DNA of 64,000 nt from Bacteroidota bacterium (GCA_016124585.1 WGNL01000014.1:124001-188000), one strand, 5' to 3'. Positions 8,234 to 17,332 are shown, numbered from the stretch's first letter. Made by a program: numbers and translations. The notes: generated by a model from the sequence alone, not told the origin.

Positions 8234-9664
8234 TCAATATCCCGGATTCTGCACCAGCGCCGGATTCAAATCCAATTCCGTTTGCGGCAGCGGGAAAACT
8301 TCATGTTTCCCAACCTGGAAATCAGGCAGTTTTTCCTTCGCAATGCCCCATCGGACGAGGTCGAAAAAGCGGTGCATTTCGAAGCCCAATTCCACTTGCC
8401 GCTCATGGCGGATGGCTTCAATCATTTCCGCTTTATCGGTTGTGGTAATCATCGGGAGCGGGTCAACGGCAGTGCTGTCCGCCTGCGCCCTCGCCCTTGC
8501 CCGCACTTCCTCCAGCGGCACTTGTGCCTCTGCTACTTTACCAGATTCGGCCAGTGCTTCGGCTTCCCAAAGCAGCACTTCGGCATAGCGAATGGCCGTG
8601 TAATTGATGTCGCCATCGGCGGGCTGCGTGACGGTCGTATCCTGTAAATATTTCCGCACACTGAAATGGGTGGAGGAATAGGAGTTTTTATAAATGAAGC
8701 CGAAATAATCCTCGTTGTTCATTGCCACAGTGAACTTGCGCCGAGGGTCGCCCGGCTCGAAAGCTGCGACAAACTCTGGTGTCACTTCCGCAAAGCCGTA
8801 GCCCTGCACTTTCTTCGAACGCCACCATTGATTAAGGGAATTTCCAACACCCAACTCAAGGTTGGCGTGCTGGATTTCCCAAACCGATTCGTTGTTGTTT
8901 TGCGTTCCCTTTCGAAAGTTATCTTCATAGTCGGGCATGAGCGAATACACGCCCAACGCCTTTACTTTATTGATGTATTCCAATGCCTTGTCCCAATTTT
9001 TTTCATACAAAAAGGTCTTGGCAGCGAGGGCGTAGGCGGCACCCGAAGTCGCCCTGCCCACGTCGCTGCCCGTCTGCTGGGCAGGCAGTAAATTGGCAGC
9101 TTTGTCACAGTCCGCCACGATTTGGGCATAAATTTCCGACTTGGGGGTTTTTGCCACTTTCAGTTCGTCCGGCGGGGTGAGTTTCAAGAACATCGGCACG
9201 TCGCCAAACACCTGCGTCAACTGAAAATAGTAAAACGCCCGTAGAAAATGCGCCTCGCCGAGAATGCGGTTTTGCAGCGTCTCATCCATTTTGATGCTCG
9301 GTACTTTGTCGAGCACCGTATTGCACTGGTTGGTGCCGTTGTACTGCAATTTCCAGAAATCGTTGAACTCCGTGGTGCGGGGGGTGTGGGTCAAAAAATC
9401 CAACTCGATGATGCCCGGCCTGGAGCCGTCCCCGCCCGCAATCGCTTCATCGGAAGTCACTTCGCCAAATGCCCAATAAAAATTATTGTTTCCGTTGCTG
9501 AAAAGCAGTGGCTGGTAGGCTGCATTGATGGCCTGCTCGGCGTCGTCGGCAGTTTGGAAAAACGAGCCTGCGTCCAGCGTACCCAGTGGGTCTTTGTCCA
9601 GAATATCTTGGCAGGATGCAAGCGTGAAAAGGGTGATTATCAAAAAATATAAGGATGATTTCAT
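8234..9664 (-). CDS. SusD/RagB family outer-membrane glycan-binding lipoprotein
   Basis: The protein is about 476 residues with a lipoprotein signal, MKSSLYFLIITLFTLASCQD, in which the lipobox Cys follows LAS. Met4 of the longer frame (9664) is chosen because it starts this signal cleanly. SusD proteins sit on the outer surface and deliver oligosaccharides to the partner SusC barrel. Family features include the N-terminal DPLGTLDAGSFFQTADDAEQAINAAYQPL, TPR-like helices in the middle (EAHFLRAFYYFQL), and the C-terminal ETMIEAIRHERQVELGFEMHRFFDLVRWG-type signature (RHERQVELGFE, FFDLVRWG). It is 52 bp downstream of susC and co-directional. Confidence 0.95.
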   Translation of the reverse strand: MKSSLYFLIITLFTLASCQDILDKDPLGTLDAGSFFQTADDAEQAINAAYQPLLFSNGNNNFYWAFGEVTSDEAIAGGDGSRPGIIELDFLTHTPRTTEFNDFWKLQYNGTNQCNTVLDKVPSIKMDETLQNRILGEAHFLRAFYYFQLTQVFGDVPMFLKLTPPDELKVAKTPKSEIYAQIVADCDKAANLLPAQQTGSDVGRATSGAAYALAAKTFLYEKNWDKALEYINKVKALGVYSLMPDYEDNFRKGTQNNNESVWEIQHANLELGVGNSLNQWWRSKKVQGYGFAEVTPEFVAAFEPGDPRRKFTVAMNNEDYFGFIYKNSYSSTHFSVRKYLQDTTVTQPADGDINYTAIRYAEVLLWEAEALAESGKVAEAQVPLEEVRARARAQADSTAVDPLPMITTTDKAEMIEAIRHERQVELGFEMHRFFDLVRWGIAKEKLPDFQVGKHEVFPLPQTELDLNPALVQNPGY

Positions 9665-9716
9665 GTTTACCAATTTTGAAAATTAACGACTCAATTCAGT
9701 TGAAACGTTTTTTAAC

Positions 9717-12700
9717 CTAAAAATCAATCTGCACCCCGCCAATCCAAGTCCTTGGCGCTGGCACCGTTCCCCAGTCAATTCCGACGGCGAGGTCGGAAGA
9801 GATGCCGAGGCCCCTCGTGTCATTTGTATTCGCCTGAATCTCCGGGTCGAGGCCGGGGTATTTCGTGAAAGTAAAGGCGTTTTGCACGGTGAAATACACC
9901 CGCAGGTTGCCAATGCTCTCCGTTTTCACCAGGTCCTTGAAATTGTAGCCCAATGTGATGTTGCGGATGCGCAGGTATGAGCCATCCTCCAGCCAGCGGG
10001 TGGAGATGCGGCGGTTGCCGTTGCGGTCGTCGAGGCTCACTTTCGGGATGTCGGTGTCGGTGTTCGTGGGCGTCCAGCGGTTCAGGATGTCGTTGTAGGA
10101 ATTGAAACCACGGGCCTGCACTTCGTAGGCAAAATTGCCGTAGAGGAAATAAATATCGTTGCCACGGACGCCTTGCGCCAGCGCCGAAAGGTCAAAATTC
10201 TTGTAGGAAATACTGGCGTTCAAGCCGAACATGAGGTCCGGGAAGGGGTTGCCGAGGTGCGCCCGGTCTTTGTCGTCAATCACGTTGTCGCCGTTCAAAT
10301 CTGCGAATTTCACGTCGCCGGGGCGGGTGTCATCTGACTGAAAAGGACTAGCATCAATTTCCTCCTGCGTCTGGAAAATGCCTTCCATTTTCCAGAGGTA
10401 AAACGAGCCGATGGGGTAGCCGACTTCCGTCCTTGTAATCGCCCCATCGGAGAGGCCAAAGCCGCCGGAAATCGGTTCGCTGTCGGCGAGGGAAACCACT
10501 TTGTTGTGCACGGTGGCGATGTTGGCGCCGACGGTGTAGCTCAGGCCGTTCTTGCCGCCCCGTAGTGTTGCGCCCAGTTCAAAGCCCTTGTTTTCCACTT
10601 TGCCTGCGTTCACGTAAGGCGGGTTTTGCGAGCCGCCAGCCTGCGGAATCGGCACTCTGACGAGCACATCATCCGTGATTTTTTTATAATAATCCGCTAC
10701 GAAGGAAAGGCGGTCTTTCCACAGTCCCAGCTCCACGCCGTAGTCGGTTTGGGTGGTCGTTTCCCAGCGGATATTGCTGTTGCCAGCTTCCACGAGGCGG
10801 GCACCGGTGACGCTTTGGTCGCCAAAATCATAGACCCGAATGCCCGTTTCGATGAGCGAGCTGTAGGGGTAAACACCGATTTCTTGGTTGCCGAGCCTGC
10901 CCCAGCTTGCCCGGAGTTTGAAAGTGGAAACGACGGGGACATGTTCAAAAAAACGCTCGTTCGATACATTCCATGCGCCCGAAACCGAAGGGAAGACGCC
11001 CCAACGGTTGGCCGGGCCGAACCGGGACGAACCATCCCGCCGCACCGAGGCATTCAACACGTAGCGGTTGGCGTAGCTGAGGCCACCTTGTGCAAAATAG
11101 GACAGCAGCGCCCACTCTGTCTCAATGCCGGAAGCGCCGACGTTGCCGATGGCCGCTGGCACACTATTGTTTATGTAGCGGAACAAGGGGTCAGTTCTGG
11201 AAAAATTATTGGAAGAAGCGGAGAGGTAATTGGTTTTATTGGCAATCGCCTCCATGCCGACTAACCCCGAAGCACGCAATTTGCCGAAGGAATGCTCATA
11301 ATCTATCGTGTTGTTCCAAACGAGGTTTTGGTCAAAAACCCGGCTTTCATTCAACGAAGATGGGTCGTAGATAGCCTGCGACAACCGCTGCTTGAAGAGT
11401 TTTCCGTTTTCAAAAAGCAGGTCGCCACCGAGGGTGGTGCGCAGGCGCAACCCTTCGAGCGGAGTCAGTTCCGCAAACACATTTCCGAAAATCCGGTATC
11501 GCTTGATGGTCCAATCGGTGGCATCAATAAGAGCCAGTGGGTTGGCGTTTCCGTCGCCGTAAAGCGTCGGGTCGCCCAGTTCGGAGGTGACTTTCACGTA
11601 GGAACCATCGGCGTTGTAAACCGGAACCACCGGCGCTGCAATCAGGGCGTAACGGATGGCGTTCAGCTCATTTCCCCCACCAAACCCATCGCCGGAAGAG
11701 TTGATGACCTTGCGGTCGGTAACGGCAAAGGAGAGGTTGTTGCCGATTTTGAAATACTTGCTCCCCGCCTCACCGTTGAAGCGGAGCGAGTATTTTTTGA
11801 AACCTTGCCCTCTGAAAATGCCGTCCTGGTCCTGGTATTCGCCCTGCACAAAAAAGTTGCTGTTCTCGCTGCCGCCCGTAGCGCTCAGGGAGTAGCGTTG
11901 GATGGGCGCATTGCTGAAAACCTGGCTCATCCAGTCAGTGTCAGGTAGCGTGTCGAGGATTGCCATGTCGTACAGCGGCAGGCGGCGGACGGGGTCACGC
12001 AGTTCGTTGGCATTGGTGATGGCCTCGTTGCGAATGGTCAAGTAGTCCCGTGCGTTGAGCAGTTTCGGCAAGCGGTTGGCCTCCTGCGTACCTGCCGAGG
12101 CATCGAAACTGAAGCGGGCCTTGCCTGCCTTGCCCCGTTTGGTGGTGATGAGGATGACACCGTTGGCTGCCCGTGCGCCGTAGATGGCCGCCGAGGCCCC
12201 ATCTTTCAGCACCTCGATGGACTCAATGTCGTTGGTGGAAAACATATTGATATTGCCCGTCGTCGGCACGCCGTCGATGACGTAGAGTGGGTTGTTGTTC
12301 CCAATCGTGCCAGCTCCCCGGATGCGCACGGCGATGTCGTCGCCGGGAGCCCCCGTCGTTTGCGTCACCATGACGCCCGCTGCTTGGCCTTGCAGCGCTT
12401 GGTCAATGCCGTTGATGACCAGCTTTTCAATATCCTTCGATTTGATGGAAGAAATGGCGGTCGCCACGTCGGATTTGATTTCCCGCTTGTAGCCCGTCAC
12501 GAGGACTTCGTTGAGCAATTTGGCGCCTTCGCCGAGCACCACGTCGATTTTTGACCTGCCGCCTACGGCAATTTCCTGGTCTTCGAAACCGATGTAGGAA
12601 AAAACGAGTACGGCGTCTGCCGCTACAGAGAGGCTGTAAGTGCCATCCACTTCAGTGACGGTGCCATTGGTCGTTCCTTTTTCGAGGATATTGACACCGA

Positions 12701-12845
12701 TGAGGCTTTGATGGTCTTCCGCAGAAGTGACGGTTCCTGTGACCAGCAGATTGGGCTGCTGCGCAAAAATGGCGGTCTGTAAAAGTAGCAGCAACAAGGT
12801 GAGCAAGTGGCTGCCAGATTTGTGGTGTGTTTGTCCTGTCATCAT
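9717..12845 (-). CDS. SusC/RagA TonB-linked outer-membrane receptor
   Basis: This is a TonB-dependent importer of about 1042 residues, forming the barrel that pairs with the downstream SusD. After the signal peptide (ending LQTAIFAQQ) come a carboxypeptidase-regulatory-like domain (TGTVTSAEDHQSLIGVNI, then DGTYSLSV), the plug (NEVLVTGYKRE; IRGAGTIGNNNPLYVIDG) and the SusC/RagA signature (LKDGASAAIYGARAANGVI). The barrel ends in an aromatic terminal strand, GGVQIDF. I chose the ATG at 12845 because the signal peptide follows it closely and a promoter-like pair fits just upstream. An ATG at 12905 preceded by GGGAGGAG would add 20 residues. It is divergent from araC with an operator-like repeat between. 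Confidence 0.95.
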   Translation of the reverse strand: MMTGQTHHKSGSHLLTLLLLLLQTAIFAQQPNLLVTGTVTSAEDHQSLIGVNILEKGTTNGTVTEVDGTYSLSVAADAVLVFSYIGFEDQEIAVGGRSKIDVVLGEGAKLLNEVLVTGYKREIKSDVATAISSIKSKDIEKLVINGIDQALQGQAAGVMVTQTTGAPGDDIAVRIRGAGTIGNNNPLYVIDGVPTTGNINMFSTNDIESIEVLKDGASAAIYGARAANGVILITTKRGKAGKARFSFDASAGTQEANRLPKLLNARDYLTIRNEAITNANELRDPVRRLPLYDMAILDTLPDTDWMSQVFSNAPIQRYSLSATGGSENSNFFVQGEYQDQDGIFRGQGFKKYSLRFNGEAGSKYFKIGNNLSFAVTDRKVINSSGDGFGGGNELNAIRYALIAAPVVPVYNADGSYVKVTSELGDPTLYGDGNANPLALIDATDWTIKRYRIFGNVFAELTPLEGLRLRTTLGGDLLFENGKLFKQRLSQAIYDPSSLNESRVFDQNLVWNNTIDYEHSFGKLRASGLVGMEAIANKTNYLSASSNNFSRTDPLFRYINNSVPAAIGNVGASGIETEWALLSYFAQGGLSYANRYVLNASVRRDGSSRFGPANRWGVFPSVSGAWNVSNERFFEHVPVVSTFKLRASWGRLGNQEIGVYPYSSLIETGIRVYDFGDQSVTGARLVEAGNSNIRWETTTQTDYGVELGLWKDRLSFVADYYKKITDDVLVRVPIPQAGGSQNPPYVNAGKVENKGFELGATLRGGKNGLSYTVGANIATVHNKVVSLADSEPISGGFGLSDGAITRTEVGYPIGSFYLWKMEGIFQTQEEIDASPFQSDDTRPGDVKFADLNGDNVIDDKDRAHLGNPFPDLMFGLNASISYKNFDLSALAQGVRGNDIYFLYGNFAYEVQARGFNSYNDILNRWTPTNTDTDIPKVSLDDRNGNRRISTRWLEDGSYLRIRNITLGYNFKDLVKTESIGNLRVYFTVQNAFTFTKYPGLDPEIQANTNDTRGLGISSDLAVGIDWGTVPAPRTWIGGVQIDF

Positions 12846-12858
12846 ACCGATTGATTTG

Positions 12859-12892
12859 CAAAACGTGGTTAGGAAGTAATCTGTATTGCAAA
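12859..12892 (-). promoter_or_regulatory. Bacteroidota-type promoter candidate for susC
   Basis: Read leftwards, TTTG (12892-12889) is followed after 22 bp by ACGTTTTG (12866-12859), resembling the TTTG and TAnnTTTG elements known for Bacteroidota sigma factor. Transcription would start about 10 bp before the chosen ATG. The AraC-type repeat ends 28 bp upstream of the TTTG element, a plausible activator position. The second element lacks the consensus TA. Confidence 0.35.
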
Positions 12893-12920
12893 AGTCAATA
12901 ATCATACTCCTCCCAATTGA

Positions 12921-12951
12921 TACTATTCTGCAAAATTATGGTACTATTGTG
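12921..12951. promoter_or_regulatory. AraC-type direct repeat between araC and susC
   Basis: TACTATTCTG (12921-12930) and TACTATTGTG (12942-12951) differ at one position and start 21 bp apart, two turns of the helix. This is the usual geometry for AraC-family operators. The site lies in the gap between the divergent araC and susC genes, and a related copy precedes the LamG gene at 4871-4901. The regulator encoded at 12998 is the obvious candidate ligand-controlled binder; this is inferred. Confidence 0.6.
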
Positions 12952-12997
12952 AGGACTAATTTGGTGGGTAATACAAACAGAAACTTAAAATTTCGAC

Positions 12998-13978
12998 ATG
13001 CAGGTTTATCGTGAAATCACACCTTTGAAAGAACCCGATGTATTTGTCATCCTCGATTCTTGGAACAACGGCTTCGATTATCCGGTGCACAATCACCCGG
13101 AGTTTGAGCTGAACTTGGTGGTGGGCATTTCAGGCAACCGCATCGTGGGCGACTCCAACGAACGCTACCATAATATCGACCTCGTACTCTTGGGGCCGTA
13201 CCTTTATCATAAATGGGACGGCGACGAAGCCATGCAGCAAAGCGGGCAGCCCTACCGGGTCATCACCATCCAGTTCGGGATGGACCTGTTCAACTCACAG
13301 CTTTTGCAAAAAGACCGTCTGTACAAAATCCGGAAACTGCTGACAGCCGCTTCGAGGGGCATCAAATTTCATGGGAACACCGTCGAGATGGTGATGGAAA
13401 AAATGGTGGAACTTACGCAGGACAATGGTTTTTCGAGCATTATCGTCTTCCTTCAACTTCTGGATTTATTGTCGAAGAGTACCGAAACCAGCTTCTTGGC
13501 GAGCGAAGGATTCACCCCGCAGGCCCTCCGCTCAGACAGTAACCGCATCCAGATAGCTTACGGCTATATTCTGAAAAACTTCCACAATCCGAACTTGAAA
13601 ATCGGGGATTTGGCGGCCTTGGTGAACATGAGCAATTCCACGTTCAGCCATTTTTTCCAGAAATACACCAATAAAAACTTCACGGAATTCCTTATTGACG
13701 TGCGCATCGGCAACGTGTGCAAGCTCCTGCTGAACACCGACGAGAACATTGGTCAGATTTCCTACCGCTCCGGCTTCAACAACATGGCCAACTTTAACCG
13801 CCTTTTCAAAAAATACCGCTCCTGCACCCCCGCAGAGTATCGCCGCCGGAACAAAGAAAACGTCGCCTTCGATTGGGAAAAACAGATTACCCCGTGGCAG
13901 TTTTTACCTTCCGATGCCGAAGTGTTGGAAGTTTTTAAACCGGATAAATACACGACTACGAGGGTGTTGCACAATTAA
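12998..13978 (+). CDS. AraC-family transcriptional regulator with cupin sensor domain
   Basis: The protein has 326 residues. The N-terminal half is a cupin-type sensor, with HNHPEFELNLVVGISGNRIVGD at about 26-47 matching the usual His-rich strand pair. The C-terminal part, about 185-285, contains two helix-turn-helix motifs: LKIGDLAALVNMSNSTFSHFFQKYTNKNF, then ENIGQISYRSGFNNMANFNRLFKKYRSCTPAEYR (short parts quoted separately in the family profile). It is transcribed away from susC, starts 47 bp past the direct repeat, and ends in a strong terminator. Such regulators in polysaccharide loci usually sense a sugar and activate the adjacent susCD genes. The effector is unknown. Confidence 0.95.
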   Translation: MQVYREITPLKEPDVFVILDSWNNGFDYPVHNHPEFELNLVVGISGNRIVGDSNERYHNIDLVLLGPYLYHKWDGDEAMQQSGQPYRVITIQFGMDLFNSQLLQKDRLYKIRKLLTAASRGIKFHGNTVEMVMEKMVELTQDNGFSSIIVFLQLLDLLSKSTETSFLASEGFTPQALRSDSNRIQIAYGYILKNFHNPNLKIGDLAALVNMSNSTFSHFFQKYTNKNFTEFLIDVRIGNVCKLLLNTDENIGQISYRSGFNNMANFNRLFKKYRSCTPAEYRRRNKENVAFDWEKQITPWQFLPSDAEVLEVFKPDKYTTTRVLHN

Positions 13979-13996
13979 GCCGGATTTCAGAAAAGC

Positions 13997-14032
13997 AAAG
14001 GCCGAATGCAATTGCTTGATTCGGCCTTTATT
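13997..14032 (+). terminator. Terminator after araC, possibly bidirectional
   Basis: AAAGGCCGAA (13997-14006) pairs perfectly with TTCGGCCTTT (14020-14029) across a 13-base loop, 20 bp after the araC stop codon. The stem has A and T runs on its outer sides, so it could also terminate leftward transcription from the small gene at 14058. Confidence 0.8.
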
Positions 14033-14057
14033 GATTCATATTCGGACTGCAAGCTTG

Positions 14058-14378
14058 TCAGGCTGCTAAGCCATTCGTGCTTGCAACTTGGATATCGTTC
14101 AGTACAGCGGAAAGTGGTTCGGCGGCCTCCTTCGATTGTACAGCCGTCATTTCTTCCGGTTGCCCGTGGCGCTCGCCGAGTGAATAGTTGCGGCGGGAAT
14201 TTTTGTATTGTAGGTAAAAATCTGGGTTTTTCATTTGCATGACCTTCATGCTATTGTCAATCTTGAACCGCAGCATATTATTCAGCTCCTTGATTTTGGC
14301 CTTTAGTTGCTGTAGTAGCGTCTTGTTGTCCACTTTCACCGCCCTCACCTTGGGATTCAACAGCTTAAACTTATCCAC
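14058..14378 (-). CDS. Small hypothetical protein with helical N-terminal half
   Basis: This is a 106-residue frame I do not recognise. The N-terminal half is charged and helix-prone with a leucine-rich run (LLQQLKAKIKELNNML, about 21-36). A more polar tail follows. No signal peptide or metal-binding motif is visible. It is bounded on one side by the araC terminator and on the other by a hairpin (14404-14422) beside a transposase remnant, so it may belong to mobile DNA. Coding status is likely but not certain. Confidence 0.45.
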   Translation of the reverse strand: MDKFKLLNPKVRAVKVDNKTLLQQLKAKIKELNNMLRFKIDNSMKVMQMKNPDFYLQYKNSRRNYSLGERHGQPEEMTAVQSKEAAEPLSAVLNDIQVASTNGLAA

Positions 14379-14403
14379 TTTGCTTTTAATTCAAATTAGA
14401 AAT

Positions 14404-14547
14404 CCACCTGCTTTGCAGGTGGTCATGTTCTTTTGGCTTTGCCTTCAAAATGTGTAAGTCTTGAGTGCAGTGTTGTTAGGAAAGCTGAGCCTTGTGCGAA
14501 GGAGGGCTTTGCCCGACAGCCTTTAAATCCACCTGCTTTGCAGGTGG
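14404..14547. repeat. Two identical hairpins, 125 bp apart
   Basis: The 19-nt perfect hairpin CCACCTGCTTTGCAGGTGG occurs at 14404-14422 and 14529-14547, each preceded by AAAT. An 8-bp stem closes a TTT loop. Paired hairpins of this size are typical of REP-like or small non-autonomous elements mobilised by Y1 transposases, but none is seen nearby. The 106 bp between them has no coding frame I can support. Confidence 0.65.
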
Positions 14548-14596
14548 TGGGTTAAAACTAGCTCTAAATCTGTAAGGTTTTTTTAGGAAGGTTTAG

Positions 14597-14800
14597 GGTC
14601 ACTGTTTGACGGACGAACAAAAGGCAGAGAACAAGGAATTTGCCAAAGAACGTATCAGAGTCGAACACAGCTTGTCGGGGTTGAAACGATTCAGAATACT
14701 ATCCGATAGGTTGAGTATGCACGATATAAATCAATATCATGAAATAATTGGGCTTTGTGCTGGCCTTTGGAACCACAGCCTAATTTGCCCAAATAATTGA
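14597..14800 (+). pseudogene. C-terminal remnant of an IS5-type DDE transposase
   Basis: About 67 codons remain after an in-frame TAG at 14594. The peptide has EQKAENKEFAKERIRVEHS, then LKRFRILSDRL, then EIIGLCAGLWNH. This is the usual C-terminus of IS5/DDE_Tnp_4 transposases, including the catalytic glutamate in RVEH. No ATG starts it and the N-terminal two thirds with the DD residues are absent, so it is inactive. The truncation point lies about 45 bp past the second hairpin of the repeat at 14404-14547. Confidence 0.8.
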
Positions 14801-15276
14801 TTATCATGTCAAAACAACTCTAATATATGTTGGCTGGATACATTATGATAAATATTCAATGTGCTGTAAAATATTAATGAGATATACCTACCAGCATAAT
14901 TATTAATACAATGATATTCCAAGTCTAAATCCTCCTGAAAACCAACCTTTTCAATATACGATTTAGAAACTAAAATGCCATTTATTTCAATGCGCAAAAA
15001 CCTGAATTGATAAAGTTAGATATTGTTTACGGAAAAAGAAGATGTTCGAATGCACATCTAAGACCATATTGGCAATTAAGATGAAATAGAGTTAACTCAA
15101 CTTTACCTGGGAATTTGGTAACATCTATTTGGAAAATGGAATATTGAGAAGCGGGTAGAAATGAAATTGTTGATTAATGCATTTCTTTAAGGCTATTAAT
15201 TAAAACTAGATTGGTATTTCAGACCTTGAAGTAATTTAGTTGAAGGAAAACCCATCCTATTGAACTTCTCACCTCC
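14801..15276. other. AT-rich gap without a supported gene
   Basis: About 480 bp, more AT-rich than its surroundings. A 62-codon leftward frame (14809-14997) contains ILVSKSYIEKVGFQEDLDLEY, faintly like a glycosyltransferase family 2 fragment, but it is too short to call. The gap directly follows the transposase remnant and is probably decayed mobile DNA. Confidence 0.5.
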
Positions 15277-15280
15277 TAAC

Positions 15281-15311
15281 TTTGTCTTTTAACCTCGCAA
15301 TTTTATCTTCG
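15281..15311 (+). promoter_or_regulatory. Bacteroidota-type promoter of uvrB
   Basis: TTTG (15281-15284) is followed after exactly 19 bp by TATCTTCG (15304-15311), a one-mismatch fit to TAnnTTTG. The predicted start of transcription falls at about 15316-15318, on the uvrB ATG at 15317, so the message may be leaderless or nearly so. Confidence 0.5.
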
Positions 15312-15316
15312 CTACC

Positions 15317-17332
15317 ATGTCCATCTTCCACCTCGATAGCAATTACAAACCCACCGGGGACCAGCCGCAGGCCATCCGCCAACTCGTAGAAGGCGTGAAA
15401 AACCATGAGCGGTCACAGGTGCTGCTTGGCGTCACGGGTTCCGGCAAGACCTTCACCATCGCCAACGTCATTGCGAAGCTAGACCGCCCCGTGCTCGTGC
15501 TCACGCACAACAAAACCTTGACCGCACAACTCTACGGCGAGTTCCGGGAATTCTTCCCCGACAATGCGGTAGAGTATTTCGTGAGCTATTACGACTACTA
15601 CCAGCCTGAGGCGTACATCTCAGTCACCGATACCTTCATCGAAAAGGACATGAACATCAACGAGGAGGTGGACAAACTCCGGCTGCGGGCCACGTCCTCG
15701 CTGCTCAGCGGTCGGCGGGACATCATCATCGTCGCCTCCGTCTCTTGCATTTACGGTATGGGCAACCCAGAAGACCTCAGCACGAGTATTATCCGCATTC
15801 AGGAAGGCATGAAAATGACGAGGAACATGTTCCTCCTGAAACTCGTCGAAAGCCTTTACTCCCGCACGGAGATGGACTTCCGGCGGGCCACTTTTCGGGT
15901 GCGTGGCGATACGGTGGACGTCAATTTACCTTACGTGGACTATGGTTATCGTATCATCTTTTTTGGGGATGAAATCGAGGCCATCGAACGGCTCGAAATC
16001 GAGAGTGGAAAGCGTATTGAGAAGCTTAGCACCGCTGCCATTTTTCCCGCTAACCTCTACGTGCCGCCCAAGGAACGCATGGGCGACATCATCCGGGATA
16101 TTCAGGACGAGCTTTGGGAGCAGGTCAAATATTTTGAAAAAGAGCAGCGATACGTGGAGGCCAAGCGCATCAAAGAGCGCACCGAATTTGACCTCGAAAT
16201 GATCAAGGAACTCGGTTACTGCAACGGCGTGGAGAACTATTCCCGCTTCTTCGATGGCCGGATTCCGGGTACACGCCCCTTTTGCCTGCTCGATTATTTT
16301 CCCGATGATTACCTGATGGTGATTGACGAAAGCCACGTGACCATCCCGCAGGTTCGGGGCATGTGGGGCGGCGACCGTGCCCGCAAAATGAACCTTGTAA
16401 ACTGGGGTTTCCGTTTGCCTTCGGCAATTGATAACCGTCCGCTCAGTTTCACCGAATTTGAGAGCTTGCAAAACCAGATCATCTATGTCAGCGCCACACC
16501 CGGCGACTTTGAAATGGAGCAAACAGGTGGCCTCATCGTCGAGCAGCTCATCCGCCCAACCGGGTTGGTGGACCCGCCCATCGAAGTGCGGCCTAGCCTG
16601 AACCAAGTGGACGACCTGCTGCACGAAATCCAACTCCGCATTGAAAAAAACGAGCGGATACTCGTCACCACGCTCACCAAGCGCATGGCCGAGGAACTGG
16701 CGAAATACATGGCCAAGCTCGACATCAAAGTGCGCTACATCCACTCCGAAGTGGAGACGCTGGAGCGGGTGGAAATCCTGCGGGACTTGCGCCTCGGTGA
16801 TTTCGATGTGCTCATTGGTGTAAACCTGCTGCGGGAAGGGCTTGACCTGCCGGAAGTTAGCCTCGTCGCCATCCTTGATGCCGATAAGGAGGGCTTTCTT
16901 CGCAACGACCGCTCCCTCACCCAGACGGCTGGCCGGGCCGCTCGGAACGTGAACGGCCTCGTCATTTTCTACGCCGATAGCATCACCGACTCCATGCAGC
17001 GCACGATTGACGAGACGAACCGCCGCCGTAGCATCCAGATGGCTTACAACGAGGAGCATGGCATCACCCCAAAAACACTCGCCAAGAGCAGGGAGGAAAT
17101 TCTCGCTCGCAGTTCAGTGCTTGACATTCGAGGCAAACGAGAGTATTACATCGAACCGGAAACGCCGAGCATTGCCGCCGACCCCATCGTCAGCCACATG
17201 ACCCGTGACCAAGTGGAGCGCCTCATCGCCGAGACGGAAAGTAAGATGAAGAAAGCAGCGAAGGATTTGGATTTTATTACTGCTGCGCAATACAGGGATG
17301 AGATGCTGGCGCTGAAGGAGCGGTTGAAATAA
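15317..17332 (+). CDS. uvrB: Excinuclease ABC subunit B
   Basis: This 671-residue protein matches the usual UvrB length. UvrB is the damage-verifying helicase-like subunit of nucleotide excision repair; it receives DNA from UvrA and recruits UvrC. Visible features are Walker A GVTGSGKTF (about 39-47), the beta-hairpin segment YYDYYQPEAYI that clamps DNA (about 95-105), the DEAD-like VIDESH, the SATPGDFE motif, motifs V and VI (GVNLLREGLDLPEV; QTAGRAARN), and the C-terminal UVR domain that binds UvrC (KAAKDLDFITAAQYRDEM). It appears to be a single-gene unit with its own promoter. Confidence 0.99.
   Translation: MSIFHLDSNYKPTGDQPQAIRQLVEGVKNHERSQVLLGVTGSGKTFTIANVIAKLDRPVLVLTHNKTLTAQLYGEFREFFPDNAVEYFVSYYDYYQPEAYISVTDTFIEKDMNINEEVDKLRLRATSSLLSGRRDIIIVASVSCIYGMGNPEDLSTSIIRIQEGMKMTRNMFLLKLVESLYSRTEMDFRRATFRVRGDTVDVNLPYVDYGYRIIFFGDEIEAIERLEIESGKRIEKLSTAAIFPANLYVPPKERMGDIIRDIQDELWEQVKYFEKEQRYVEAKRIKERTEFDLEMIKELGYCNGVENYSRFFDGRIPGTRPFCLLDYFPDDYLMVIDESHVTIPQVRGMWGGDRARKMNLVNWGFRLPSAIDNRPLSFTEFESLQNQIIYVSATPGDFEMEQTGGLIVEQLIRPTGLVDPPIEVRPSLNQVDDLLHEIQLRIEKNERILVTTLTKRMAEELAKYMAKLDIKVRYIHSEVETLERVEILRDLRLGDFDVLIGVNLLREGLDLPEVSLVAILDADKEGFLRNDRSLTQTAGRAARNVNGLVIFYADSITDSMQRTIDETNRRRSIQMAYNEEHGITPKTLAKSREEILARSSVLDIRGKREYYIEPETPSIAADPIVSHMTRDQVERLIAETESKMKKAAKDLDFITAAQYRDEMLALKERLK

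Noticed and set aside
14809-14997. 62-codon leftward frame faintly like a glycosyltransferase fragment
   Set aside because: Too short, no start context, and lies in decayed DNA beside a transposase remnant; mentioned only in the gap entry.
15926-17059. 377-codon frame opposite uvrB
   Set aside because: Antisense shadow of a highly conserved gene; the forward frame is clearly UvrB.
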